The position numbers were made by a program, and so were the translations under genes. A stretch of DNA of 10,847 nt from contig DNTA01000136.1 in the NCBI GenBank assembly GCA_003500135.1, forward strand, positions 20,308 through 31,154, written 5' to 3'. The notes under the pieces are model-generated. The model had not been told where the DNA came from and made no database searches. It was given only the letters and a program-made list of their open reading frames with translations. This document shows positions 1-7,125 of the stretch, piece by piece (the stretch's first letter is position 1; the number at the start of each line of letters is the position of its first letter). This DNA comes from Cytophagales bacterium. GTDB lineage: Bacteria > Bacteroidota > Bacteroidia > Cytophagales > Cyclobacteriaceae.

Positions 1-1151
1 CCCGCCTGTATTTCAAGAGCAAACACTTCTTCGATAGTTTCTTTCGCCCGGAAAGCATCCTTGGGATCCAGCGCAAAGCATATCGAGTGCTCTGATGATG
101 CTTGCGTGATCAGTACGACATTGATTTCTTCTCTTGCCAATGCACTGAAAAGCCTCGAAGAAACACCGGGGACACCTACCATGCCACTGCCCTGAAGATT
201 GATCAGGGAAATTTGTTCGATCGATGAAATGCCTTTAATCGTATAATCGCCAGGTGTGGTACGCTCATGAATTAATGTTCCTTCAAAATCATTGTTGAAG
301 GTATTTCTTATTCTTAAGGGTATTTTGTTGTGAAATGCCGGTTGTAACGTTGGCGGGTAAATTACTTTGGCTCCGAAATGCGACATCTCCATAGCTTCTT
401 CATAGCTCAGTTCCTTTAATGAAAAAGCTTTTTTCACTTTACGCGGGTCAGCAGTCATCACTCCGTCTACATCAGTCCATATTTCAATCTCCTCAGCATC
501 CAAAGCTGCACCGAATATGGAGGCCGTGTAATCGGAGCCTCCACGGCCGAGGGTTGTGGTTTCACCTTTAGCCGTTGAGCTGATGAACCCCGTCACAACG
601 TATACCACCTCTTTTGCACTTAGATATTTGCGTATGTTGTGGTTAGTGGTATTTCTATCTATACGTGCCCGACCAAACTGATCATCAGTAATCACCAAAT
701 TTCGGGCATCAATGAACTCTGTGGATATGCCTTCCTGAATAAAATAATCGGCAAGCAGGGTACACGACATCCTTTCGCCAAAGCTTAGCAGGAGGTCCAT
801 CGTACGGGGAGACAACTCACGCAGCAAAAAAACGCCATGCATCAGGTCTTCCAACTCATTGAGCAGCTTTTTTAATTTAGCCAGAGTTTTTCCCTGTTCC
901 CGAACCGAAATTAGTATTTTGGTTGCGGTAAAATGCTTTTCCTCTATTTCCAGCAGATGAGTTTTGTAGGTTTCATCATTGTGGGCAGCTTTGGTGCCCA
1001 TCTCTACCAAAAGGTTGGTAATACCTGACATAGCCGAAGAAATCACCGTCAGGCTTTTATTTTGATCAGTATACGATTTTACAATGGACTTCACTTGTTC
1101 CATAGCTTCGGCCGATCCAACCGAAGTGCCGCCAAATTTGAGTACTTTCAT
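1..1151 (-). CDS. thrA: Aspartokinase, N-terminal part of probable bifunctional aspartokinase/homoserine dehydrogenase (ThrA), runs off the left edge
   Basis: Aspartokinase phosphorylates aspartate, the first step to threonine, methionine, lysine and isoleucine. The 383 visible codons start at ATG 1151 and read without a stop to the window edge. Motifs seen: KFGGTS at residues 5-10 (nucleotide-binding loop), FGER 124-127, GRGGSD 202-207, WTDVDG 225-230 and DPR 235-237. These are followed from about residue 305 by an ACT-type regulatory region (KGISS, then VLITQASSEHSI at 346-357). That last segment resembles E. coli ThrA (ITQSSSEYSI) more than monofunctional LysC, so I infer a fusion with homoserine dehydrogenase beyond the edge. 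The dehydrogenase domain itself is not visible, so a monofunctional enzyme is not excluded. It lies 195 bases downstream of mazG on the same strand. ACT domains in this family usually mediate feedback inhibition by threonine. thrB and thrC are expected to the left but not seen. Confidence 0.85.
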   Translation of the reverse strand, partial: MKVLKFGGTSVGSAEAMEQVKSIVKSYTDQNKSLTVISSAMSGITNLLVEMGTKAAHNDETYKTHLLEIEEKHFTATKILISVREQGKTLAKLKKLLNELEDLMHGVFLLRELSPRTMDLLLSFGERMSCTLLADYFIQEGISTEFIDARNLVITDDQFGRARIDRNTTNHNIRKYLSAKEVVYVVTGFISSTAKGETTTLGRGGSDYTASIFGAALDAEEIEIWTDVDGVMTADPRKVKKAFSLKELSYEEAMEMSHFGAKVIYPPTLQPAFHNKIPLRIRNTFNNDFEGTLIHERTTPGDYTIKGISSIEQISLINLQGSGMVGVPGVSSRLFSALAREEINVVLITQASSEHSICFALDPKDAFRAKETIEEVFALEIQA

Positions 1152-1214
1152 TCTTTTTGCGCCTTTTGGTAAAAATATTTAATGCTCCAGGGCTGAATTT
1201 TGTAAAAGTGGAGG

Positions 1215-1222
1215 CAAAATTG
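1215..1222 (-). promoter_or_regulatory. Weak candidate -7 box for thrA
   Basis: On the minus strand this reads CAATTTTG, one mismatch from the Bacteroidota -7 element TAnnTTTG. It would give a leader of about 57 bases before the thrA start at 1151. No convincing -33 TTTG was found at the usual distance. The rest of the 195-base gap between mazG and thrA is A/T-rich and I see no attenuator-like hairpin followed by a T run. thrA may alternatively be read from mazG. Confidence 0.25.
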
Positions 1223-1346
1223 TTAAAAAAAGGTTCTTTAAAAAAATAAATGGCGAATAAAAGCTATTACCTGAATGAAATTTGGAACAGAGCTATAATA
1301 GTGGAATATATTTTCGAGCTATCCGGGGTTTTCAAGACTGCTAACC

Positions 1347-2162
1347 CTAAAGTTTCTTGGCCTTTTCCCAGTATACATCCATTTCTTCCAACGACATATC
1401 CGCAATGCGTTTTCCGTCTTTTTTGGATGCCTCTTCAAGAAACTGAAAACGTTTAATAAATTTCTTATTGGTCCTCTCCAGTGCTTCTTCTGGGTTGATG
1501 TCGATGAACCTGGCATAATTGATCAATGAGAAAAGTAAATCGCCAAATTCATTTTTGGCTTTTTGACGATCGTGCGGTTCATCGGAGGAAGCATCGAACT
1601 CACTTTTAAACTCCTGCATTTCTTCCTCTACCTTTTCCCAAACCTGTTCTTTTTTTTCCCAGTCAAAGCCCACACCACGCGCTTTTTCCTGAATTCGCAT
1701 AGCCTTTACCAGCGCAGGAAGTGATGAAGGAACCCCACCCAGAACCGACTTATTTCCTTTTTCTTTCAATTTTATTTTTTCCCAGTTTGCTTTTACAGCA
1801 TCTTCATCGTTTGCTTCAACATCGCCGTAAATATGCGGATGACGGTGGATCAGCTTGTCGCATATACCATTAAGTACATCTGAAATATCAAAAGCCTGTT
1901 TTTCCTCGCCAATTTTCGCGTAAAACACCATATGCAGTAAAATATCGCCCAGCTCTTTTTTTATTTCCATTAAATCATTGTCCAAAATAGAATCGGATAA
2001 CTCGTATACTTCTTCAATGGTTAGATGCCGGAGCGATTCGAGGGTTTGTTTTTTATCCCAGGGGCAATTGAGCCTGAGTTCGTCCATTATGGTCAAAAGC
2101 CGGTCAAAGGCTTGTAGCTTATCCTGTCTTTTAGGGTCTTTTGGTGCTGGTATTTTCGGCAT
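1347..2162 (-). CDS. mazG: Nucleoside triphosphate pyrophosphohydrolase MazG
   Basis: MazG hydrolyses (d)NTPs to the monophosphate and pyrophosphate in the cytosol. It is linked to cleaning of the nucleotide pool and, in E. coli, to ppGpp levels. At 271 residues it is close to E. coli MazG (263) and carries both tandem all-alpha MazG domains. In the N-terminal domain, CPWDKKQT (33-40), EEVYE (50-54) and ELGD (70-73) form the EExxE...ExxD metal-binding pattern. In the C-terminal domain, GVGFDW (163-168), VEEEMQE (178-184) and EFGD (205-208) repeat it, so both sites look intact. The start at 2162 follows a perfect -7 box at a short distance. It is probably monocistronic or read into thrA, as no terminator is evident after it. 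The call rests on clear motif conservation. Confidence 0.93.
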   Translation of the reverse strand: MPKIPAPKDPKRQDKLQAFDRLLTIMDELRLNCPWDKKQTLESLRHLTIEEVYELSDSILDNDLMEIKKELGDILLHMVFYAKIGEEKQAFDISDVLNGICDKLIHRHPHIYGDVEANDEDAVKANWEKIKLKEKGNKSVLGGVPSSLPALVKAMRIQEKARGVGFDWEKKEQVWEKVEEEMQEFKSEFDASSDEPHDRQKAKNEFGDLLFSLINYARFIDINPEEALERTNKKFIKRFQFLEEASKKDGKRIADMSLEEMDVYWEKAKKL

Positions 2163-2177
2163 ATCAGATATTTTTCA

Positions 2178-2185
2178 CAAAAATA
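2178..2185 (-). promoter_or_regulatory. -7 promoter box of mazG
   Basis: The minus strand reads TATTTTTG, an exact match to the Bacteroidota -7 consensus TAnnTTTG, 15 bases upstream of the mazG ATG. Transcription would begin only about 8-10 bases before the start codon. No TTTG lies at the expected -33 distance. Confidence 0.5.
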
Positions 2186-2285
2186 GGGATAACAATGCAA
2201 AGCCCATAGCTGTTTAACATATGTAGCCAGAGCAGGGTAATACAAATAACTCTGTGTTTTGCTATACGTTTAAGAAATTGAATGC

Positions 2286-2293
2286 TAAATTTG
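2286..2293 (+). promoter_or_regulatory. -7 promoter box of the small cysteine-rich membrane protein gene
   Basis: TAAATTTG, followed by C, is an exact TAnnTTTG match 16 bases before the ATG at 2310. The nearest upstream TTTG (2258-2261) is 24 bases away, which is longer than usual, so only the -7 element is well supported. It is divergent from the mazG promoter about 100 bases to the left. Confidence 0.5.
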
Positions 2294-2309
2294 CGGAAAA
2301 TATTTAATT

Positions 2310-2549
2310 ATGACGACTATATTATTGGGAATTGGGTTTTTAGCAGTGTTTTTTGCTTTAATGTCTGTGCGTTTGTTTTTGGTCAAAGACGGTAAATTTA
2401 AAGGTACATGTGCCTCACAAAGTCCATTTCTGGCCAAGGAAGGAGGAACGTGCGGTTATTGTGGCAGAAAAGCTGATGGTGAAGGTTGTGGAAGAGATGA
2501 GAATACATCCGAGAATGAAGTCGACAAGGTAATGGCCAAATTCAATTAG
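2310..2549 (+). CDS. Small one-helix membrane protein with four cysteines, NqrM (DUF539)-like
   Basis: This 79-residue protein has one N-terminal hydrophobic segment (about residues 3-25, MTTILLGIGFLAVFFALMSV onward). A short basic stretch follows, then a cysteine cluster (C34, C48, C51, C60) in the pattern GTC-x13-CGYCG-x7-GC, and an acidic, polar tail. The one-helix plus cysteine layout resembles NqrM, the small protein needed for maturation of the Na+-translocating NADH:quinone reductase, where it is thought to deliver iron to a membrane-buried site. The similarity I see is of architecture and of the G(S/T)C...C...C spacing, not a proven relationship. No nqr genes are in the window. It has its own perfect -7 box and a short leader, which supports a real gene despite the size. 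Alternatives are another small iron-, zinc- or redox-binding membrane protein. The next gene, glmM, has its own promoter. Confidence 0.7.
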   Translation: MTTILLGIGFLAVFFALMSVRLFLVKDGKFKGTCASQSPFLAKEGGTCGYCGRKADGEGCGRDENTSENEVDKVMAKFN

Positions 2550-2587
2550 ATATAGCAAATATCATATTTTACTCACAGGTTTTTTTA

Positions 2588-2595
2588 TAATTTTG
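2588..2595 (+). promoter_or_regulatory. -7 promoter box of glmM, which decides the glmM start
   Basis: TAATTTTG exactly matches TAnnTTTG. Its last G is the first base of an upstream in-frame GTG (2595), so that codon would lie in the promoter rather than the message. Transcription should begin near 2602, leaving about 20 bases before the GTG at 2622. Confidence 0.5.
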
Positions 2596-2621
2596 TGCCA
2601 CAACATTCAAATCAAACAACT

Positions 2622-4022
2622 GTGGCACTTATAAAATCTATCTCAGGGATCAGGGGTACTATTGGAGGAAAATCAGGTGAATGCCTTACCCCAATCGACA
2701 TCGTTAAATTCACTTCTGCTTTTGGTTATTGGGCCAAAGGTAAATCTACAAAAAGAACATTTATCATAGGCCGTGATGCCAGACCATCAGGGCAGATTGT
2801 CAGCAGGCTGGTAGCCAGCGCCCTGCAAAGTTTGGGATTCGACGTTATTGACCTTGGTCTTTCCACAACACCAACGGTCGAAATGGCAGTGGCCATGGAA
2901 GAAGCTGCCGGCGGCATTATTCTAACAGCAAGCCATAACCCTGCAAAATGGAATGCTTTGAAACTCCTGAATGATAAAGGCGAATTTATTTCAGCATTGG
3001 ATGGAGAAGAAGTATTAAGGCTGGCGGACTCAGATGAAATTGATTTTGTAGAAAATAAAAAGCTGGGTAATCATATCCGAAGAGACGATTACATTGATCT
3101 TCACATTCAAAAGATACTTGAATTGCCTTTGGTTGATCGGGAGGCAATTGCCAAAAAAGGTTTTAAAATTGCAATAGACTGCGTCAACTCAACCGGAGGA
3201 ATTGCCATTCCGAAATTATTGATGGCCCTCGGAGTTGAAGAGATCACCGAATACTTCTGTGAACCGGATGGCCAGTTTCCTCATAATCCTGAACCACTTC
3301 CGGAAAACCTGGTCCATATATGCACCGAAATGGAGAAAGGAAGCTTCGATTTAGGAATCGTAGTTGATCCCGATGTGGATCGACTGGCCTTGATCAAAGA
3401 AGACGGCGAAGTTTTTGGCGAGGAATACACACTTGTAGCGGTAGCAGATTATGTATTACAACATACTCCTGGAAATACAGTTTCTAACCTTTCTTCCACA
3501 CGAGCGCTTAAAGACGTCACCCTTAAGCAAGGTGGACAATACCATGCGGCTGCAGTAGGTGAGGTAAACGTAGTTGAAAAAATGAAGCAGACAAATGCTG
3601 TGATTGGTGGTGAAGGCAATGGTGGCGTAATATATCCGGAATTGCATTACGGCCGAGATGCCTTAGTGGGCATAGCCCTCTTTTTAACACATTTGGCACG
3701 CTTTGAAAAAAGCGCTTCACACCTGAGAGCTACCTATCCCAATTACTTTATATCAAAAAATAAAATCGAGCTCACCCCGGAAATTAATGTAGACCATGTT
3801 TTGGAAGAGGTGAAAGAGCGATATAAAAGTAATCCGATCAATACCATTGACGGGGTCAAGATTGAGTTTGAAAAAGAGTGGGTACATCTGCGGAAATCCA
3901 ATACGGAACCAATTATACGGATCTACTGCGAATCAGACTCGCAGGCGACAGCTGAGTACCTTGCCCAAAAAATCATAAGCGATATAAAAGAAATCATTAG
4001 CATAAAAGCACAGGACGAATAA
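2622..4022 (+). CDS. glmM: Phosphoglucosamine mutase (phosphohexomutase family)
   Basis: It interconverts glucosamine-6-phosphate and glucosamine-1-phosphate, the step before UDP-GlcNAc for peptidoglycan and lipid A. From the start at 2622 it is 466 residues, normal for the family. All four family signatures are present: TASHNP (102-107, phosphoserine S104), the metal loop DPDVDR (249-254), the sugar-recognition loop GGEGNGG (329-335) and the phosphate loop RKSNTEP (424-430). I place the start at GTG 2622 because Bacteroidota homologues begin with (M)xLIKSISGIRGT, and the upstream GTG at 2595 lies in the promoter. The 3' end overlaps the next gene by one base (TAATG), implying co-transcription and coupled translation with the cysteine desulfurase. 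A phosphoglucomutase/phosphomannomutase activity cannot be excluded from sequence, but GlmM is the best fit for this Bacteroidota type. Confidence 0.88.
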   Translation: MALIKSISGIRGTIGGKSGECLTPIDIVKFTSAFGYWAKGKSTKRTFIIGRDARPSGQIVSRLVASALQSLGFDVIDLGLSTTPTVEMAVAMEEAAGGIILTASHNPAKWNALKLLNDKGEFISALDGEEVLRLADSDEIDFVENKKLGNHIRRDDYIDLHIQKILELPLVDREAIAKKGFKIAIDCVNSTGGIAIPKLLMALGVEEITEYFCEPDGQFPHNPEPLPENLVHICTEMEKGSFDLGIVVDPDVDRLALIKEDGEVFGEEYTLVAVADYVLQHTPGNTVSNLSSTRALKDVTLKQGGQYHAAAVGEVNVVEKMKQTNAVIGGEGNGGVIYPELHYGRDALVGIALFLTHLARFEKSASHLRATYPNYFISKNKIELTPEINVDHVLEEVKERYKSNPINTIDGVKIEFEKEWVHLRKSNTEPIIRIYCESDSQATAEYLAQKIISDIKEIISIKAQDE

Positions 4023-5161
4023 TGCGCGTATACCTCGATAATGCTGCTACAACAAGGCTGGACGAAACTGTATTAGAGGCTATGAAGCCTTATTTGCTGG
4101 AGCAGTTTGGCAACCCCTCATCCATACACACTTTTGGCAGAGAGGCCAAAGTGGCCATTGAAAAAGCGAGGAGGCAGGTGGCTGAAATTTTGAGCGTCGG
4201 ACCCGCTGAAATCTTCTTTACTTCAGGGGGAACCGAAGCAGATAATATGGCCATAATTAATGCTGTTAAGCATTTCGGGATACAAAACATTATTACCTCT
4301 AAAATCGAACATCATGCTGTGTTACACACGGTGGAGTATCTTGAAAAACAGGGCGATATAAATGTACATTTTGTTGAAGTAGATGAACTGGGAAATATCA
4401 AATATGATCAACTGGAACAGTTACTTAAGCAAAATGATAATAGCCTGGTGACTTTAATGCATGGGAACAACGAGATCGGCAATATTTCGGAGATAGATCG
4501 TATTGGAGAGCTTTGTGAAGCGTATAAAGCCATCTTTCATTCCGATACGGTACAGACAGTCGGGCATTTTAATTTGAATTTTGAAGAAATCAAAGTGCAC
4601 TATGCTGCGGCGTCTGCACATAAATTCCATGGCCCTAAGGGTGTGGGTTTTATGTACATGGACCCTGAAAAAATGTTACCACCCATGATCCACGGGGGAG
4701 GACAGGAGCGAAACATGAGGGGTGGAACGGAAAACGTGGCCGGGATAATCGGTTTGGCCAAAGCACTGGAGCTGGCCGTGAATGAAATGGACAAACAACG
4801 TGAATACATCACTACCCTGAAAAAATATGCCATTGATAAGCTCAGGCAGGAAATACCCACTGCTACCTTCAATGGTAATTGCCTGGATTTAGAAAATAGC
4901 TTGTATACCGTTTTAAACGTTGGAGTTCCGGCTGCTGAGGACAATGAAATGTTACTTTTTAACCTCGATATCAAAGGGGTAGCAGTTTCAGGTGGAAGTG
5001 CCTGCAGCAGCGGCTCTAATCTGGGCTCGCATGTATTGGAAGCGCTAAATGCCAATCCATATGACGGAGCCATAAGAATGTCGTTCAGCAAATTCAACAC
5101 GCAAAAAGATATTGATTATGCTGTAGAACAACTGGCTGAGATTGTAGCAGTGAAAGAGTGA
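4022..5161 (+). CDS. Cysteine desulfurase, class I NifS/IscS type
   Basis: A PLP enzyme that takes sulfur from L-cysteine as an enzyme persulfide, for Fe-S cluster assembly or tRNA thiolation, releasing alanine. The 379 residues carry the whole set: start YLDNAATT (4-11), the histidine pair at 97-98, HGNNEIG (147-153), D175, the Schiff-base lysine in SAHKFHGPKG (K201), RGGTEN (233-238), and the catalytic cysteine C328 in the class I loop GGSACSSGS. The protein is complete. Its ATG lies in the TAATG overlap with glmM, so its expression probably depends on the glmM promoter. No scaffold (IscU, SufU) or other isc/suf genes are nearby, so the specific role (IscS-like, NifS-like or tRNA modification) is open. 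Convergent hemH begins one base after its stop. Confidence 0.92.
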   Translation: MRVYLDNAATTRLDETVLEAMKPYLLEQFGNPSSIHTFGREAKVAIEKARRQVAEILSVGPAEIFFTSGGTEADNMAIINAVKHFGIQNIITSKIEHHAVLHTVEYLEKQGDINVHFVEVDELGNIKYDQLEQLLKQNDNSLVTLMHGNNEIGNISEIDRIGELCEAYKAIFHSDTVQTVGHFNLNFEEIKVHYAAASAHKFHGPKGVGFMYMDPEKMLPPMIHGGGQERNMRGGTENVAGIIGLAKALELAVNEMDKQREYITTLKKYAIDKLRQEIPTATFNGNCLDLENSLYTVLNVGVPAAEDNEMLLFNLDIKGVAVSGGSACSSGSNLGSHVLEALNANPYDGAIRMSFSKFNTQKDIDYAVEQLAEIVAVKE

Positions 5162-5162
5162 A

Positions 5163-6188
5163 TTAATTGGGTTCTAAGATCAGGCTTCTAAGGCAATTGA
5201 CCCATTGATCATTTGAATTTAAGCTTTCTACCAACTGCCATTTCTCCCCACCAGCCTCTTCAAATTCTTCCCTGAATTCATCACCTACTTCCACGGTGGT
5301 TTCGAGGCAATCGGCAACGAAGGCAGGGCTGTATGCCAGCACCTTTTTCTTACCTTCTTTGGCCAGCTTCTCGATTATATCCTCAGCATAAGGCTGAATC
5401 CACGGGTCTTTCCCCAATCTGGACTGGAAACAAACGGTGTAATCATCAGGCGTGAGTCCCAGCTCTTTGGCCAGCAGGCGGGATGTTTCAAAACACTGTG
5501 CCCGATAGCAAAAGCGATTGGCCTTGTTGTATGAAGCACAACATTTCTCGTTCAACTGGCAATATCCCTTAAAACTTCCTTTACGGATTTGTCGTTCGGG
5601 CAGTCCGTGATAACTGAATACCACATGATCGTAATCTTCTTTGTCCACGTATTTTTTTCCGTTGGCGGCAAAGGCTTTTATAAAATCGGGATGTTCAAAA
5701 AACTGGCTGATAAAAGTGATTTTGGGTATGATCTCCCACTTCCGCAAATACTCCATTACCTTGTCATGTATCGAGCCGGTAGTGGCTGAGGCGTATTGTG
5801 GAAACATCGGGACGACGATGATCTCTTCGGGATTCTCTTTTTTGATCTCGTTTAGCGCATTTGCTATTGAGGGTGACTGGTAGCGCATTGCCAGGTGCAC
5901 CGAATAATTGTCGGGTAATAGGGGTTTTAATTTTTCAACTACATCTTCACCATGAAAAAGCAGCGGAGAACCACGGTCTTCCCAAAGTTGACGATAAGTT
6001 TTTGCTGATTTCGGGGCGCGGAATGGCGCGATGATCAGGTTGACCAGCATCCAACGGGCTATGGCATTGATATCAATCACCCGTTTATCCAACAAAAACT
6101 CTCGAAGGTATTTTCTGACATCCGGAACTTTCGGGCTATCGGGCGTACCCAGATTAACTAATAAAACGGCTTTTTCCTTTTTGGACAT
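5163..6188 (-). CDS. hemH: Ferrochelatase with an internal cysteine cluster
   Basis: It inserts iron into the porphyrin in the last part of haem synthesis. At 341 residues it shows LLVNLGTPDSP (9-19), GSPL (73-76), MRYQSPSI (101-108), VPMFPQYASATTGS (126-139), the catalytic histidine in FSYHGLPER (H194) and CLETTVE (294-300). Just after the histidine lies a cysteine-rich stretch with C210, C216, C217, C227 and C232. Ferrochelatases of the Myxococcus xanthus type bind a [2Fe-2S] cluster through four cysteines in an internal segment of about 20 residues, and this region fits that description. The C-terminal cluster motif of animal ferrochelatases is absent. Which chelatase reaction it performs (protoporphyrin or coproporphyrin) cannot be told. 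It is transcribed divergently from the glycosyltransferase and convergently with the cysteine desulfurase, a possible but unproven source of sulfur for its cluster. Confidence 0.93.
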   Translation of the reverse strand: MSKKEKAVLLVNLGTPDSPKVPDVRKYLREFLLDKRVIDINAIARWMLVNLIIAPFRAPKSAKTYRQLWEDRGSPLLFHGEDVVEKLKPLLPDNYSVHLAMRYQSPSIANALNEIKKENPEEIIVVPMFPQYASATTGSIHDKVMEYLRKWEIIPKITFISQFFEHPDFIKAFAANGKKYVDKEDYDHVVFSYHGLPERQIRKGSFKGYCQLNEKCCASYNKANRFCYRAQCFETSRLLAKELGLTPDDYTVCFQSRLGKDPWIQPYAEDIIEKLAKEGKKKVLAYSPAFVADCLETTVEVGDEFREEFEEAGGEKWQLVESLNSNDQWVNCLRSLILEPN

Positions 6189-6222
6189 TTAAAAAATTGT
6201 TTTCAGCTTTGGATCTACGTGG

Positions 6223-6253
6223 CAAAAATGCCGGAATTTTTTACGGTATACAA
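6223..6253 (-). promoter_or_regulatory. Candidate promoter of hemH
   Basis: The minus strand has TTG (6253-6251), a 20-base spacer, then CATTTTTG (6230-6223), one mismatch from TAnnTTTG. The TTG-N20-box spacing equals that of the fur promoter at 10506-10536. The leader would be about 27 bases. The -33 part lies within the 10 bases before the divergent glycosyltransferase ATG. I see no equally good promoter for that gene in the 70-base gap. Confidence 0.4.
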
Positions 6254-6258
6254 TACTT

Positions 6259-7125
6259 ATGGAAGCTAAACCGCTGGTCTCTGTCATTTGTTTGTGTTTC
6301 AACCATAAAAAATATGTGGAGGAAGCGATTTCATCTGTACTGAACCAGACCTATAAAAATATCGAGATAATTATAGTTGATGATGGTAGCCACGACGGCA
6401 GTGGCACCAGAATAAAACAGCTATACACAGGTCATCCACGCATTAAATTGATCTTTAATTCCGAAAATCTTGGCTTGTGCACCGCATTCAATAAGGCCCT
6501 TAAAATTTCAAGCGGCCATCTGATTGTGAATCATGCTTGTGATGATGTTCTACTTCCCGATAAAATAAATCAGGCAGTCGGGGATTTTATGAAGTTACCT
6601 GATACTTACGGGGTGCATTTTACTGATACAAAATTTATAAATGAGAATGGACAGGTGTTTTCCGTCTATTCAGAGACTTACCATAAAAATTTCCGGGAAG
6701 TCATTCCCTCAGGCGATGTCTTTAAAACTTTACTTGAGCGGTTTTTCATCGCTGACCCCAGTATGGTGGTAAAAAGGCAGGTACTGGATGAAATGGGAGG
6801 CTATGATGAAAACTTATCTTATGAGGACTTTGATTTCTGGGTGCGCACTTCAAGAAAGTGGTATTATCACTATCACCCAGAAGTGATGGTGCACAAGCGT
6901 GATGTTCCCGGAAGTTTGTCCAAGATCCAAAAACAGCTGTGGAATCCGCACATCAAAAGTACAGTAAAAGTTATTGAAAAGGCTTGTGCTTTGGTTAGAA
7001 CAAAACCGGAAATCATTGCACTAAAGAAACGCATCAATTACGAATTGAAGTGGGCATTGGTCACGATAAACCTGAAGGCAGCTTATAGGTTATTTCGGTT
7101 AAAGAGGACATTAGTGGTTGATTAA
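6259..7125 (+). CDS. Family 2 (GT-A fold) glycosyltransferase
   Basis: The protein transfers a sugar from an activated nucleotide donor, probably on the cytosolic face of the inner membrane. Its N-terminal GT-A domain begins VSVICLCFNHKKYVEEAISSV (residues 7-27) and continues with IIIVDDGSHDGS (38-48, the nucleotide-binding DDGS at 41-44) and ENLGLCTAFNKAL (69-81). HACDD follows at 92-96, where the donor and metal-binding acidic pair is D95-D96. FFIADPSMVVKR (162-173) and the catalytic-base region LSYEDFDFW (186-194, E189-D190) complete it. The first acidic position of the usual DxDD is alanine here. No transmembrane helix is seen. At 288 residues it is a complete single-domain enzyme. Donor and acceptor cannot be inferred. 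Proximity to waaA makes an LPS, capsule or glycoprotein role plausible, but it is on the opposite strand and not in that operon. Its stop overlaps the convergent rsgA stop. Confidence 0.87.
   Translation: MEAKPLVSVICLCFNHKKYVEEAISSVLNQTYKNIEIIIVDDGSHDGSGTRIKQLYTGHPRIKLIFNSENLGLCTAFNKALKISSGHLIVNHACDDVLLPDKINQAVGDFMKLPDTYGVHFTDTKFINENGQVFSVYSETYHKNFREVIPSGDVFKTLLERFFIADPSMVVKRQVLDEMGGYDENLSYEDFDFWVRTSRKWYYHYHPEVMVHKRDVPGSLSKIQKQLWNPHIKSTVKVIEKACALVRTKPEIIALKKRINYELKWALVTINLKAAYRLFRLKRTLVVD

Noticed and set aside
1324..1346. GGGTT...AACCC inverted repeat just downstream of mazG
   Set aside because: The five-pair stem has a 12-base loop and no T run after it on the minus strand.
2549..2563. GATAT-AGCAA-ATATC hairpin after the small membrane protein gene
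   Set aside because: The stem is five mostly A/T pairs and includes the stop codon's last base. It is too weak to call a terminator, although ATATTTT follows.
4600..5100. A 166-codon minus-strand ORF inside the cysteine desulfurase gene
   Set aside because: It lies wholly within a gene with intact catalytic motifs on the other strand, and its translation shows no recognisable domain. It is an antisense shadow.
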